The notes under the pieces: generated by a model
Told to the model about the DNA's origin: nothing
What the model saw: only the letters and a program-made list of their open reading frames with translations
The model's database searches: none
Source: Arthrobacter agilis
GTDB taxonomy: Bacteria; Actinomycetota; Actinomycetes; Actinomycetales; Micrococcaceae
Assembly (NCBI RefSeq): GCF_030816075.1
Contig: NZ_JAUSXO010000001.1
Location: 806,001 to 870,000 of the forward strand
Reading direction: 5' to 3'
Length of the DNA: 64,000 nucleotides
Position numbers and translations under genes: made by a program
Part shown: positions 10,609 to 20,287 of the stretch, in pieces
How positions within the stretch are numbered: the stretch's first letter is position 1
How the letters are laid out: the number at the start of each line of letters is the position of its first letter

Positions 10609-11229
10609 TCACTCCGGGCGGCACACCTCGAGGACGCGGAACGACTTCGACGTCTCGGCGCGCCGCACGCTGAACCCTGCCGGCAGCTCCCCGGCGAGCC
10701 AGCGCTGCAGGGAGTCCGCGCCGAGGTTCTTCTGCACGACGAGCCACGCGCTCCCGCCGGGGGCGAGGCGCGGGAGCCAGCGGAGCAGCAGCGCATGCAG
10801 TTCCTGCTTCCCGATCCGGATCGGCGGGTTCGACCAGATCGTGGAGAACTCGAGGTCGGGGTCGACGCCGTCGGGCGTCGTGGCCGTGACGTTGCCGAGT
10901 CCCAGCCGCCGGGCGTTCTCCGCGGTCAGCGCGACGCACCGCTCGTTGACGTCGACGGCGTGGACCTCGGCGCCGGGCGCCTTGAGCGCCATCGTGAGCG
11001 CGATCGGGCCCCAGCCGCAGCCGATGTCCAGCAGGCGCGGCCCCTCGGGGTCCGGCACGGTGTCCAGCAGGATCGCGGTGCCCTTGTCCACGCCGTCGGG
11101 GCTGAAGAGGCCCGATGACGTCACGAGATCGCGGCGCGCGCCTGCCAGGACGACGGCCAGTGGCCTGCGCGTGTCCGGCCCTGCCGGCTGGGCGCTGAAA
11201 TAGTGCTGCGGCTCCTGCTGTGAATCCAT
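10609..11229 (-). CDS. RsmC-like class I methyltransferase
   Basis: This 206-residue SAM-dependent methyltransferase of the small (MTS) domain type has motif I LLDIGCGWGPIAL and the N-methylation motif SNPPIR. Both are shared with RsmC, which modifies guanine in 16S rRNA. The N-terminal duplicated domain of proteobacterial RsmC is missing, as in actinobacterial homologues, so the substrate is uncertain. The start at 11229 is supported by TAGGCT on the minus strand (11236-11241), exactly six bases upstream of the ATG, indicating a leaderless transcript. Confidence 0.9.
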   Translation of the reverse strand: MDSQQEPQHYFSAQPAGPDTRRPLAVVLAGARRDLVTSSGLFSPDGVDKGTAILLDTVPDPEGPRLLDIGCGWGPIALTMALKAPGAEVHAVDVNERCVALTAENARRLGLGNVTATTPDGVDPDLEFSTIWSNPPIRIGKQELHALLLRWLPRLAPGGSAWLVVQKNLGADSLQRWLAGELPAGFSVRRAETSKSFRVLEVCRPE

Positions 11230-11371
11230 GGGGAAAGCCTAGTGGCACGCCCCTGGCCGTCCCCACCGGTGGTCGCCCGGTACCGGTGCACCAGGTTTTC
11301 GCCGGGGGAGAATCCGATGGAACGGCTCGCAGTGCGGCCGTAACATTGGAGGACATCCACCTAGGGAGATC

Positions 11372-12952
11372 ATGACCGAGAATCACGGACATTCCACCGG
11401 AGCCGACATGGGCCCCGAGGAGATCCAAGCCGTTATCGACCGGATCCTGGCCAGCGACGAAGCGGCCGCGGCGAAGGCGAGAAGCGGGAAGAAACCGGAG
11501 ACGACCAGAGCGCCCATCGAGACGTCCTGGCGCTCCCGGGCCCTCGCCCTTTCCGGCGACGACGAGCTGTCGGACGCCGACGGCGACCAGGAGGACCTGG
11601 CCGAGCGCCGTGCGCTGCGCCGCGTCGCCGGTCTCTCGACCGAACTCGAGGACGTCACCGAGGTCGAGTACCGGCAGCTGAGGCTGGAGCGGGTCGTCCT
11701 CGCCGGACTGTGGAGCGAAGGAACAGCGCAGGACGCCGAGAACTCCCTGCAGGAACTGGCAGCACTCGCCGAGACGGCCGGCTCGGAGGTGCTTGACGGC
11801 ATCGTCCAGCGCCGCCTGAAGCCGGACCCCGGCACCTTCCTCGGCTCGGGCAAGGCCCAGGAGCTGAAGGACATCGTCCAGGCGACCGGAGCCGACACGG
11901 TGATCGTCGACAGCGAGCTGTCCCCGTCGCAGCGCCGAGGGCTCGAGGACATCGTCAAGGTGAAGGTCATCGACCGCACCGCCCTGATCCTCGACATCTT
12001 CGCCCAGCACGCCAAGAGCCGCGAGGGCAAGGCGCAGGTGGAACTCGCGCAGCTCGAGTACCTGCTGCCGCGCCTGCGCGGCTGGGGCGAGTCGATGTCC
12101 CGCCAGGCCGGTGGGCAGGTCGGCAGCGCGAGCGCCGGCATGGGCTCCCGCGGTCCCGGCGAGACGAAGATCGAACTCGACCGCCGCAAGATCCGCACCC
12201 GGATGGCAAAGCTGCGCCGGGAGATCGCCGGCATGAAGCCCGCGCGCGAGACCAAGCGGGCCAACCGCCGGCGGAACCAGGTACCCTCCGTCGCGATCGC
12301 CGGGTACACCAACGCCGGCAAGTCGTCCCTGCTGAACCGCCTCACCGACGCCGGTGTGCTCGTGCAGAACGCCCTGTTCGCCACCCTGGATCCCACCGTG
12401 CGGAAGGCGGAGACCCCGGACGGCATCGGGTACACGCTGGCCGACACCGTCGGATTCGTCCGGTCGTTGCCCACCCAGCTGGTCGAGGCGTTCCGCTCGA
12501 CCCTGGAAGAGGTTGCCGACGCCGACCTGATCCTGCACGTCGTCGACGCATCGCACCCGGACCCGGAGGGCCAGATCGCCGCCGTCCGCGCCGTCCTGAC
12601 CGAGATCGACGCCCGCAAGGTGCCCGAGATCGTCGTGTTCAACAAGGCGGACGCCGCCGACCCGTTCGTGATCGAGCGGCTGCGGCAGCGCGAACCGCGC
12701 TCCGTCGTCGTCTCCGCCCGCACGGGAGCCGGGATCACCGAGCTCCGGCAGCTCATCAGCACGAGCATCCCGCGCCCCGGGGTGAAGATGGACCTCCTCG
12801 TCCCCTACGAGCGGGGCGAGGTGCTCAGCCGCCTGCACGAGGAGGACGTGGAGATCCTCGGCATGGAACACGTCGACGAGGGGACACGCCTCGACGTGAT
12901 GGTCCGCGAGGGCCTGGCAGCGGACCTGGAGCCGTACCTGCGGCATGAGTGA
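11372..12952 (+). CDS. hflX: Ribosome-associated GTPase HflX
   Basis: HflX splits or rescues stalled ribosomes. After a charged N-terminal extension comes the HflX domain (PGTFLGSGKAQEL, GGQVGSASAGMGSRGPGE), then a GTPase domain. The latter has G1 GYTNAGKSS around residue 311, G3 DTVGF and G4 NKAD. At 526 residues it is typical for actinobacteria. AGGGAG (11363-11368) precedes the ATG, and TAACAT (11341-11346) may be its -10. The last eight bases overlap dinG, so the two are probably one operon. Confidence 0.97.
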   Translation: MTENHGHSTGADMGPEEIQAVIDRILASDEAAAAKARSGKKPETTRAPIETSWRSRALALSGDDELSDADGDQEDLAERRALRRVAGLSTELEDVTEVEYRQLRLERVVLAGLWSEGTAQDAENSLQELAALAETAGSEVLDGIVQRRLKPDPGTFLGSGKAQELKDIVQATGADTVIVDSELSPSQRRGLEDIVKVKVIDRTALILDIFAQHAKSREGKAQVELAQLEYLLPRLRGWGESMSRQAGGQVGSASAGMGSRGPGETKIELDRRKIRTRMAKLRREIAGMKPARETKRANRRRNQVPSVAIAGYTNAGKSSLLNRLTDAGVLVQNALFATLDPTVRKAETPDGIGYTLADTVGFVRSLPTQLVEAFRSTLEEVADADLILHVVDASHPDPEGQIAAVRAVLTEIDARKVPEIVVFNKADAADPFVIERLRQREPRSVVVSARTGAGITELRQLISTSIPRPGVKMDLLVPYERGEVLSRLHEEDVEILGMEHVDEGTRLDVMVREGLAADLEPYLRHE

Positions 12953-15026
12953 CAGTATGCGGACCGGCGCCGCCGTCGCGGCGCCGGATCCGGCGCGCCC
13001 CACCGCCGGGACCCGGCAGGCGCTCGAGCTGCTCGATGCCGCCGTCGGGGCGATGGGCGGGGAGATGCGCGCCGGCCAGCACGAGATGGTCCGGCAGGTC
13101 AGCGAGGCCATCCGGTCCGGCGACCATCTGCTGGTCCAGGCCGGCACCGGCACCGGGAAGTCGCTGGCGTACCTGGTACCCCTGATCGCGCACGCCATGG
13201 ACAGCGACCGCCCGTCGGTGGTCTCCACCGCGACGCTCGCCCTGCAGGCGCAGATCGTGGGCCGGGATCTGCCGCGCCTGCTCGACGCCGTGCGGCCCGC
13301 CCTCGCGCGCCCGGTGGACGTCGCGCTGCTCAAGGGGCGCTCGAACTACGTCTGCCTCCACAAGACCGGCGGCGGCTTCCCCGAGGAGGACGCCCCGGAC
13401 GCGCTCTTCAGCCTCGGCGAGGACGCAGCACCCCATCCCTCCCCGGCCCCCGGCGCCGGCGGCCCGGCGTCCGCCCTCGGCCGGGAGGTGGTCAGGCTCC
13501 GCGAGTGGGCGGAGGACACCGCCACGGGCGACCGCGACGACCTCGTGCCCGGCGTCAGCGACCGGGCGTGGCGCCAGGTGTCCGTGTCCAGCATGGAGTG
13601 CCTCGGCGCCGCACGCTGTCCCGTCGCGCAGCAGTGCTTCAGCGAGAAGGCGCGTGCCGCCGCGGCGGACGCCGACATCATCATCACCAACCACGCGATG
13701 CTCGCGATCAGCGCCTTCGAGGGGCTGGCCGTGCTGCCCGAGTACGACGTCGTCGTCATCGACGAAGCCCACGAACTCCACGACCGCGTCACGGGCGCGG
13801 TGTCCGGGCAGCTGTCCGCCGCCATGGTGAGTGCGGCCTCGACGGCGCTCCGCCGCCACGCGTCGATCGGCACCGCGGCCCTCGACACCGCAGCGTCCGC
13901 CTTCGAGGCGGCGGCCGAACTCGTCCCGTCGGGGCTCCTGCCCGGCGGCCTGCCCGATGACCTCGAGCAGTCCCTGGCGCAGGTCCGGGACGCCGCACGG
14001 GCGGCGCTGTCCGACACGAAGACGGACGGCAAGTCCGAGGCCGACGCCGACGGCGGCCGGCAGGTGGCACGCTCCCGCGTCACCCTGGTGTTCGACCTCG
14101 CCGAACGGATCCTCGCGGCGGCGGACTCCAAGGAGGTGGTGTGGGCGTCCCGGCCCAGCACGTTCACCCCCGGATCCGGCTACTCCTCGCCGGACGAGAC
14201 CGCACCCGCGACGCTCAACGTCGCGCCCCTGTCCGTCGCGGGACGCCTGCGGGAGGGACTCTTCGAGGACCACACGGTGATCCTGACCTCCGCGACGCTC
14301 GCCATCGGCTCGGAGTTCGGGCCCGTGGCAGGATCCCTCGGCCTCAGCGGACCGGGCGCGCCCGCGTGGACCGGCGTCGACGTCGGCAGCCCGTTCGACT
14401 ATCCGCGGCAGGGCGTCCTGTACGTGGCGAAGGACCTGCCGAAGCCCGAACGGGGCACCTCGGCCGCGCAGCTGGAGGAACTGCTGACGCTCCTGAAGGC
14501 GTCCCGCGGGGGTGCGCTCGGCCTGTTCTCCTCGCGGCGGGCCGCCGAGGAGGCAGCGGAGGCGCTGCGGCCCGAGGTGGACTTCGAGATCCTGTGCCAG
14601 GGGGAATCCTCGCTCAGCGGCCTCGTGGACCGGTTCGCCGCCGAACCGGACACCTGCCTGTTCGGCACGATGTCCCTGTGGCAGGGCGTGGACGTGCCCG
14701 GGGCCTCGTGCCGTTTGGTCGTCATCGACCGCATCCCCTTCCCGCGGCCCGACGATCCCCTCATGACCGCCCGCACCCGCGCCGTCGCACGCAACGGCGG
14801 CAACGGCTTCATGAGCGTCTCCGCGACCCACGCGGCCGTACGGCTCGCCCAGGGGGCAGGGCGCCTCATCCGGTCCGCGGGGGACCGGGGGGTCGTCGCG
14901 GTGCTCGACAGCCGCCTCGCCACGGCCCGCTACGGGGGCTTCCTCCGGGCGGCGCTGCCACCGTTCTGGGCGACGACGGACCGGTCCACGGTCACCGGCA
15001 TCCTCGAGCGGCTCTCCGCCCGCTGA
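12945..15026 (+). CDS. dinG: DinG/XPD-family iron-sulfur DNA helicase
   Basis: This is an ATP-dependent 5'-3' helicase of the DinG/YoaA type. Walker A GTGTGKS is at residues 67-73, and the DEAH box (VIDEAHELHD) is near residue 273. Four cysteines of a 4Fe-4S cluster are visible (YVC, then a C-x5-C-x5-C series). Motif VI is QGAGRLIRS. E. coli DinG is SOS-induced; here I see no LexA box next to this gene, and it overlaps hflX by eight bases. It ends facing lexA across a strong terminator. Confidence 0.95.
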   Translation: MSDSMRTGAAVAAPDPARPTAGTRQALELLDAAVGAMGGEMRAGQHEMVRQVSEAIRSGDHLLVQAGTGTGKSLAYLVPLIAHAMDSDRPSVVSTATLALQAQIVGRDLPRLLDAVRPALARPVDVALLKGRSNYVCLHKTGGGFPEEDAPDALFSLGEDAAPHPSPAPGAGGPASALGREVVRLREWAEDTATGDRDDLVPGVSDRAWRQVSVSSMECLGAARCPVAQQCFSEKARAAAADADIIITNHAMLAISAFEGLAVLPEYDVVVIDEAHELHDRVTGAVSGQLSAAMVSAASTALRRHASIGTAALDTAASAFEAAAELVPSGLLPGGLPDDLEQSLAQVRDAARAALSDTKTDGKSEADADGGRQVARSRVTLVFDLAERILAAADSKEVVWASRPSTFTPGSGYSSPDETAPATLNVAPLSVAGRLREGLFEDHTVILTSATLAIGSEFGPVAGSLGLSGPGAPAWTGVDVGSPFDYPRQGVLYVAKDLPKPERGTSAAQLEELLTLLKASRGGALGLFSSRRAAEEAAEALRPEVDFEILCQGESSLSGLVDRFAAEPDTCLFGTMSLWQGVDVPGASCRLVVIDRIPFPRPDDPLMTARTRAVARNGGNGFMSVSATHAAVRLAQGAGRLIRSAGDRGVVAVLDSRLATARYGGFLRAALPPFWATTDRSTVTGILERLSAR

Positions 15027-15060
15027 CCCGCCTCCGACCGATCCGCGGTGGATGCGCGAG

Positions 15061-15093
15061 AAGGGAGCCGCAGTCCTGGACTGCGGCTCCCTT
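15061..15093. terminator. Bidirectional terminator between dinG and lexA
   Basis: Perfect 16-base arms AAGGGAGCCGCAGTCC and their complement flank a single central T. The arms end in AA/TT, so both convergent transcripts can terminate here. Confidence 0.85.
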
Positions 15094-15122
15094 CCGGTGT
15101 CGTGCGGCGGTCCGCCCGGCGA

Positions 15123-15893
15123 CTACAGGGCGCGCATCACCGAGACGACCTTGCCCATGATGCTCGCGTGGTCACCGAGGATGGGCTCGTACCGCGTGTT
15201 CTGGGGCAGGAGCCAGGTGTGCCCGTCGCGCTGGCGGAACGTCTTCACGGTGGCCTCGTCGTCGAGCAGCGCCGCGACGATGTCGCCGTTCTGCGCGCTC
15301 TGCTGCTTGCGGACCACCACCCAGTCCCCGTCGCAGATCGCGGCGTCGACCATCGAATCACCCGAGACCCTGAGCATGAAGAGCTCCCCGTGGCCCACGA
15401 GCTGCCGGGGGAGGGGCATGACGTCCTCGACGACCTGATCGGCGAGGATGGGCCCGCCGGCCGCGATACGACCCACGAGCGGCACCAGGGCCGTGTCCAC
15501 GGCGACCCGGTGCTCGGCGGAGGGCTTCCGCTCCGGCGATCCGTCCACGGGTGCCTCGGGAGGCAGGGTGAGCGGCAGCAGGACCTCCATGGCCCGGGGG
15601 CGCTTCGGGTCACGCCGCAGGTAGCCGAGACGCTCGAGCTGCGACAGCTGGTGGGTCACGCTCGAAAGACTGGCGAGGCCCACGATGTCGCCGATCTCCC
15701 GCATCGACGGCGGGTAGCCCTTGTCCGCGATGGAGCGCTGGATGGTCTCGAGGATCGTCAGCTGACGCGCCGTCAGTCCCTTCGACACGGAGCGGCCGCG
15801 GGGACGGCCACGGCCCGCCGAGATCGGCACGGGGCCTGCCGGCCCCTCGACCGTGTTCGATTCCTGCCCGTCCGCCGGAGTTCGTTCCGCCAC
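15123..15893 (-). CDS. lexA: SOS repressor LexA
   Basis: LexA represses DNA-damage genes and cleaves itself when RecA filaments form. The winged HTH is about residues 39-102 ([20 protein letters not shown]). The cleavage site is A145-G146 in GRIAAGG, and the catalytic dyad is S180 (SGDSM) and K217 (TVKTF). The GTG start at 15893 has AAAGG upstream. The N-terminal 35 residues are a low-complexity extension common in actinobacterial LexA. It is divergent from the LysM gene, with two LexA boxes between them, implying autoregulation. Confidence 0.98.
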   Translation of the reverse strand: MAERTPADGQESNTVEGPAGPVPISAGRGRPRGRSVSKGLTARQLTILETIQRSIADKGYPPSMREIGDIVGLASLSSVTHQLSQLERLGYLRRDPKRPRAMEVLLPLTLPPEAPVDGSPERKPSAEHRVAVDTALVPLVGRIAAGGPILADQVVEDVMPLPRQLVGHGELFMLRVSGDSMVDAAICDGDWVVVRKQQSAQNGDIVAALLDDEATVKTFRQRDGHTWLLPQNTRYEPILGDHASIMGKVVSVMRAL

Positions 15894-16080
15894 TGTTGTG
15901 CCTTTCGCCTGGGACTGCAGATCCCGTTGTGCCCGCCTGCCGCCCGCCGCGGCCGCGGCGGGCGTTTCTGTCAGTGGCGGGTGATTGCCTGAGGTACATC
16001 GACGCCGTGCCTGCCGCTCCGTAGCGGCGGGTGCCGTCGATGCCCTGCCCTGATCACGCTAGGGCAGACGGTGGAGCTTT

Positions 16081-16096
16081 TCAAACATGTGTTCGA
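16081..16096. promoter_or_regulatory. LexA box 1 in lexA-LysM intergenic region
   Basis: TCAAAC-ATGT-GTTCGA matches TCGAAC-N4-GTTCGA at 11 of 12 positions. It lies nearer to lexA, about 190 bases from its start. The rest of the 319-base gap (15894-16212) shows a GC-rich, Gly/Pro-free lexA leader and an AT-rich core at 16130-16165. Confidence 0.85.
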
Positions 16097-16148
16097 CCGA
16101 GTCTCGACAACGGTCGTCCGTCAGTGCTAGAAATAAGCTCTGATTAAT

Positions 16149-16164
16149 TAGAACACGCGTTCGA
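16149..16164. promoter_or_regulatory. LexA box 2 in lexA-LysM intergenic region
   Basis: TAGAAC-ACGC-GTTCGA matches the consensus at 11 of 12 positions. It lies 48 bases upstream of the LysM start, in the position of that gene's core promoter. It is 52 bases from box 1, about five helical turns. Confidence 0.9.
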
Positions 16165-16212
16165 AACAGGAGTCCAGACCTGATCGGCTATTCGAAGGGA
16201 AAGAGGCTGGCA

Positions 16213-16728
16213 ATGGCTGAAGTACCCGCACTGCACGGCAGCACGGCGTTATGGGCGCTGACCCCCACCCGTCCTGAGGCACGCCTCCGGTCCGTCCCCG
16301 CAGGGCGGGCCGCACGCAGCGCCGCTACCTTCGGTCCGCGCGTGCCCAGGCCGTCCCGTGGCATCCCGCAGGCCGCCGGACCGGCCCAGCCCCGTACCTC
16401 CATGCAGCGGAGTGCGGAGCGCCCCCTGAGCCTGACGCGGCGGGGACGTCTCGTCCTGGTCGGCCTGCCGATCGCACTGGGCGTGGCGGCCCTGATCCTC
16501 CTCGGCGCCTTCCTGACGTCGCAGGCCCAGGCCGGCGAGTCGCTGCCGGCGCCGGCGGCGGCCGTCGAGGTCAGCGTCGCGGCGGGGGAGTCCCTCTGGG
16601 ACCTCGCGCTCCGGTACGCGCCGGACCGCGACCCGCGGGACGTCGTCGCCGAGATGGTCGAACTCAACGACCTCCGCAGCTCCGTCGTCCAGGCGGGGCA
16701 GGACATCGCGGTCCCCGTCGGCGGTTAG
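16213..16728 (+). CDS. Membrane-anchored LysM protein, candidate SOS division inhibitor
   Basis: This 171-residue protein has a basic cytoplasmic N-terminus (about 75 residues), one transmembrane helix (about 78-105) and an extracellular LysM domain (about 115-170, with GESLWDLALRYAP). LysM binds peptidoglycan. The location next to lexA and the topology match the SOS-induced division-control proteins YneA (Bacillus), DivS (Corynebacterium) and Rv2719c (M. tuberculosis). These share context more than sequence. Its promoter region carries LexA box 2. AAGGGAAAGAGG precedes the ATG. The damage-checkpoint role is inferred. Confidence 0.85.
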   Translation: MAEVPALHGSTALWALTPTRPEARLRSVPAGRAARSAATFGPRVPRPSRGIPQAAGPAQPRTSMQRSAERPLSLTRRGRLVLVGLPIALGVAALILLGAFLTSQAQAGESLPAPAAAVEVSVAAGESLWDLALRYAPDRDPRDVVAEMVELNDLRSSVVQAGQDIAVPVGG

Positions 16729-16774
16729 GCACGCCGTCCGGGGCGGGGCAATCGTCGCACCCGGACACCCGCCA

Positions 16775-16804
16775 TTGGCCGCTGCAGGCGGCATCGCTTA
16801 AACT
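16775..16804 (+). promoter_or_regulatory. Promoter of hisC, leaderless
   Basis: TTGGCC (16775-16780), an 18-base spacer and TAAACT (16799-16804) are followed six bases later by the GTG start at 16811. Transcription should begin on or next to the start codon. Confidence 0.65.
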
Positions 16805-16810
16805 CATGGG

Positions 16811-17905
16811 GTGCCCTCCTCCGTCGACGCCCTCTCGAACCTGCCGCTGCGTGACGATCTCGTCGGGCTCCACCCCTACGGAGCTCCGCAGCTGGACGTC
16901 CCGATCCTCCTGAACGTCAACGAGAACACGCACGGTGTCCCGGCCGACGTGCACGCGGCCATCGTCGAGGCCGTCGCCGCGGCCACCCAGGGCCTGAACC
17001 GCTACCCGGACCGTGAATTCACCGAACTGCGGAAGAATCTCGCCGACTACCTCGGCCACGGGCTCACCCCGGACCAGCTCTGGGCGGCGAACGGCTCCAA
17101 CGAGGTCCTGCAGCAGGTGCTCCAGGCCTTCGGCGGCCCGGGGCGCACGGCCATCGGATTCCCGCCGACCTACTCCATGTACCCCCTGCTGGCGAGCGGC
17201 ACGGGCACCCGCTACGTCACGGCGGACCGTGAGGCCTCCTACGCCATGACGCCGGAGGCCACGGCCCGGGCCGTGCGCAGCTCCGGCGCGAACATCGTCT
17301 TCCTGTGCTCGCCGAACAACCCCACGGGCACGGCGCTGGGACTCGACGTCATCGAGGCCGCCTACGAGGCGGGCGAGGCGGCGCGCGCCATCATCATCGT
17401 CGACGAGGCCTACGGGGAGTTCGCCCAGAAGGACACGCCGAGCGCCCTCACCCTGCTGCCCGGGCGCCCCCGACTGCTCGTGTCCCGCACGATGAGCAAG
17501 GCGTTCGCCCTGGCCGGAGCCCGGATCGGGTATCTCGCCGCAGCGCCGGAGGTCGCCGACGCGCTCCGGCTGGTCCGCCTGCCGTACCACCTCTCCGCGA
17601 TCACCCAGGCGGCGGCCAACGCGGCCCTCACGCACGCGGCCACCCTCCTGTCCAATGTCGAGGCCATCAAGGTGCAGCGGGACCGCATCGTGCGGGAGCT
17701 CCGGGGCCTCGGCCTCTCGCCGGCCCCGTCGGACGCGAACTTCGTGTTCTTCTCGGGCCTCGAGGACCCGCACCGCGTGTGGGAGGGGCTCCTGGAGGCA
17801 GGGGTCCTCATCCGCGACGTCGGTATCCCCGGCTCGCTGCGGGTCACCGCGGGAACAGAACGCGAGACCACGGTGTTCCTCTCGGCGTTGGAGAAGCTGC
17901 TCTAG
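16811..17905 (+). CDS. hisC: Histidinol-phosphate aminotransferase
   Basis: HisC is a PLP enzyme of fold type I that transaminates imidazole-acetol phosphate in histidine synthesis. The PLP lysine sits in SRTMSKAFALAGARIG, with the upstream SPNNPTG motif and NENTHG near the N-terminus. At 364 residues it is normal length. The GTG start is supported by the leaderless promoter. A 150-base gap with TAGACT (17947-17952) separates it from hisB, so the rest of the his genes may have their own promoter. Confidence 0.96.
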   Translation: MPSSVDALSNLPLRDDLVGLHPYGAPQLDVPILLNVNENTHGVPADVHAAIVEAVAAATQGLNRYPDREFTELRKNLADYLGHGLTPDQLWAANGSNEVLQQVLQAFGGPGRTAIGFPPTYSMYPLLASGTGTRYVTADREASYAMTPEATARAVRSSGANIVFLCSPNNPTGTALGLDVIEAAYEAGEAARAIIIVDEAYGEFAQKDTPSALTLLPGRPRLLVSRTMSKAFALAGARIGYLAAAPEVADALRLVRLPYHLSAITQAAANAALTHAATLLSNVEAIKVQRDRIVRELRGLGLSPAPSDANFVFFSGLEDPHRVWEGLLEAGVLIRDVGIPGSLRVTAGTERETTVFLSALEKLL

Positions 17906-18055
17906 CCCGTCGGTACCGTCCGCCGGACCACCCCGCGCGGGTCTCCTAGACTTGAGGAGCGCGCACGGTCCGGCGTCGCACCCCTCCACCCCACAGCAGC
18001 ACGCCCCAAACCTCGATCCGTGCCCGGACACCGGGCAGCGCACAGAAGGAATGCA

Positions 18056-18673
18056 ATGACAGTTGATGCCGCCCGCGGCCGAACGGCACGTATCGAGCGC
18101 GTCACGAGCGAGTCGAGCGTCCTCGTCGAACTCGACCTCGACGGCACCGGTGTGTCCTCGATCGACACCACCGTGCCCTTCTACGACCACATGCTCACGG
18201 CCCTGTCGAAGCATTCGCTGATCGACCTCACCATCAGGTCCTCCGGCGACACGCACATCGACGTCCACCACACCGTCGAGGACACCGCGATCGCGATCGG
18301 CGAGGCACTGCGGATCGCCCTCGGCACGAAGGCCGGCATCCGCCGCTTCGGCGAGGCGACCGTGCCGCTCGACGAGGCCCTCGCCACTGCCGTCGTCGAC
18401 ATCTCCGGCCGCCCGTTCCTCGTCCACGGAGGGGAACCCGCCGGCCAGGAGTACCACCTCATCGGCGGGCACTTCACCGGATCACTCACCCGCCACGTCC
18501 TGGAGGCCCTCGCGCTGCACGCCCAGATCTGCCTGCACGTCACGGTCCTCGCGGGCCGCGATCCGCACCACATCGTCGAGGCCCAGTTCAAGGCCCTGGC
18601 CCGGGCGCTGCGGTCAGCTGTGGAACCGGATCCCCGCGTCGAGGGCATCCCCTCCACGAAGGGAGCGCTATGA
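18056..18673 (+). CDS. hisB: Imidazoleglycerol-phosphate dehydratase
   Basis: HisB dehydrates imidazole glycerol phosphate. The metal-binding His-rich motifs are present: [22 protein letters not shown] and, near the C-terminus, [17 protein letters not shown]. It is the monofunctional 205-residue form without the phosphatase domain found in enterobacteria. AGAAGGA lies just upstream of the ATG at 18056; an in-frame ATG at 18020 is less likely. It overlaps hisH by ATGA. Confidence 0.97.
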   Translation: MTVDAARGRTARIERVTSESSVLVELDLDGTGVSSIDTTVPFYDHMLTALSKHSLIDLTIRSSGDTHIDVHHTVEDTAIAIGEALRIALGTKAGIRRFGEATVPLDEALATAVVDISGRPFLVHGGEPAGQEYHLIGGHFTGSLTRHVLEALALHAQICLHVTVLAGRDPHHIVEAQFKALARALRSAVEPDPRVEGIPSTKGAL

Positions 18674-19308
18674 CCGCCCGCACCGTCACCGTCCTCGACT
18701 ACGGCTCCGGCAACGTCCGCTCCGTCGTCCGCGCCCTCGAGCACGTGGGGGCCGACGTCGTCCTGAGCGCGAAGCCCGACGACGTACTCAACGCCGACGG
18801 GCTCCTCGTCCCCGGCGTCGGAGCCTTCGCCGCCGTGATGAAGGGACTGAAGGACGTCGACGCCCTGCGCATGATCGGCCGCCGGGTGGCCGGTGGCCGG
18901 CCCGTCCTCGGGATCTGCGTGGGACTGCAGGTGCTCTTCGACGAGGGCGTGGAGCACGGTGTGCGCACGCCCGGCATGGGGGAGTGGCCCGGCACCGTGG
19001 AGCGCCTGAAGGCGGACGTCGTGCCGCACATGGGCTGGAACACCGTGCAGGCGCCCGAGGGCACCGTCCTGTTCGACGGCATCGGTGACGAGCGCTTCTA
19101 CTTCGTGCACTCCTACGGCGTGCAGGACTGGTCCTTCGACGTCACCCAGCCCGCCATGAAGCCGCCGCAGGTCACCTGGTCCCACCACGGGGGACCCTTC
19201 ATCGCCGCGGTCGAGAACGGCCCGCTCAGCGCCACCCAGTTCCACCCCGAGAAGTCGGGCGACGCAGGAGCGCAGCTGCTGCGGAACTGGATCGAGGGAC
19301 TGCGGTGA
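18670..19308 (+). CDS. hisH: Imidazole glycerol phosphate synthase, glutaminase subunit HisH
   Basis: HisH is a class I glutamine amidotransferase that feeds ammonia to HisF. The nucleophile elbow is GICVGLQVL, and the catalytic His/Glu are in QFHPEKSG. The partner hisF is not inside this window. It is coupled to hisB by a four-base overlap and followed after four bases by a tiny membrane protein gene. Confidence 0.97.
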   Translation: MTARTVTVLDYGSGNVRSVVRALEHVGADVVLSAKPDDVLNADGLLVPGVGAFAAVMKGLKDVDALRMIGRRVAGGRPVLGICVGLQVLFDEGVEHGVRTPGMGEWPGTVERLKADVVPHMGWNTVQAPEGTVLFDGIGDERFYFVHSYGVQDWSFDVTQPAMKPPQVTWSHHGGPFIAAVENGPLSATQFHPEKSGDAGAQLLRNWIEGLR

Positions 19309-19312
19309 GCCG

Positions 19313-19471
19313 ATGGTGAGTCTCCTGCTCATGGGAGCCGCCGGCCTCCTCATCGGCGGGGCGTACTCGCTGCGCAGCCAGGAGTTCCCGCGCTGGGTGT
19401 GGATCGCCTTCCTCGCGCTGGCCGGACTCGCGCTCGTCGCCGCCTACCTGTTCACCCTCCCCGGCGACTAG
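19313..19471 (+). CDS. Small two-helix membrane protein in the his operon
   Basis: This 52-residue reading frame starts with ATG four bases after hisH ends. It codes two hydrophobic helices (about residues 2-19 and 28-48) joined by the short polar loop SLRSQEFPR, and ends LFTLPGD. There is no recognisable family. Tight packing between hisH and hisA, coding-like third-position GC, and the clear membrane pattern support a real gene. The function is unknown; it may simply ride in the operon. Confidence 0.7.
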   Translation: MVSLLLMGAAGLLIGGAYSLRSQEFPRWVWIAFLALAGLALVAAYLFTLPGD

Positions 19472-19528
19472 CCGCAGCCCGACCCCGACCGACCCACCCG
19501 AGCTCCGCCGCCCGTACGAAAGCAGACC

Positions 19529-20287
19529 ATGACCCCCTTCGCCGAATCACCCGTGCTCGAACTCCTCCCCGCCGTCGACGTCGCCGACGGCCAGGCCGTG
19601 CGCCTGGTCCAGGGCGAGGCCGGCAGCGAGACCAGCTACGGCGACCCGCTCGACGCCGCCCTCGCCTGGCAGGAGGACGGGGCGGAGTGGGTGCACCTCG
19701 TGGACCTGGACGCGGCCTTCGGCCGCGGATCCAACCGGGACCTGCTCGAGCGCGTGGTCCGCCACCTCGACATCAAGGTGGAACTCTCCGGCGGCATCCG
19801 CGACGACGCATCGCTCGACGCGGCACTGGAGCTCGGCGCCACCCGGGTCAACCTCGGTACGGCCGCCCTCGAGAACCCCGAGTGGACCGAGCTGGCCATC
19901 GCCCGTTACGGCGACGCCATCGCCGTCGGGCTCGACGTCCGCGGGACCACCCTCGCGGCGCGGGGCTGGACCGAGGACGGCGGCGATCTGTGGGAGGTCC
20001 TGCAGCGCCTCGAGGACGCGGGCTGCGCACGCTACGTCGTCACGGACGTGACGAAGGACGGCACGCTGAAGGGCCCGAACATCGCCCTGCTCCAGGAGGT
20101 CCTCGCGAAGACCACCCGGCCCGTCGTGGCCTCGGGCGGCATCTCCAGCCTCGACGACATCGCGGCCCTGCGCGAGCTCGTCCCGCACGGCCTCGAGGGC
20201 GCGATCGTCGGCAAGGCGCTCTATGCCGGCGCCTTCACGCTGCCCCAGGCACTGGACGTGGCCGGGCTGCCCGCCTCGGACGCGTGA
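19529..20287 (+). CDS. priA: Phosphoribosyl isomerase A (HisA/TrpF bifunctional)
   Basis: This TIM-barrel isomerase acts on ProFAR in histidine synthesis. In actinobacteria the same enzyme (PriA) also performs the TrpF step of tryptophan synthesis. Landmarks are the N-terminal [18 protein letters not shown], the phosphate-binding LSGGIRDD and [12 protein letters not shown], and the catalytic Asp of [14 protein letters not shown]. At 252 residues it is normal length. The call as PriA rather than plain HisA rests on phylum knowledge. The stop overlaps the next gene by GTGA. Confidence 0.95.
   Translation: MTPFAESPVLELLPAVDVADGQAVRLVQGEAGSETSYGDPLDAALAWQEDGAEWVHLVDLDAAFGRGSNRDLLERVVRHLDIKVELSGGIRDDASLDAALELGATRVNLGTAALENPEWTELAIARYGDAIAVGLDVRGTTLAARGWTEDGGDLWEVLQRLEDAGCARYVVTDVTKDGTLKGPNIALLQEVLAKTTRPVVASGGISSLDDIAALRELVPHGLEGAIVGKALYAGAFTLPQALDVAGLPASDA

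Noticed and set aside
15858..15872. Extra LexA-like sequence (CGACCGTGTTCGA) inside lexA
   Set aside because: The half-sites are separated by two bases instead of four, and it lies in coding sequence.
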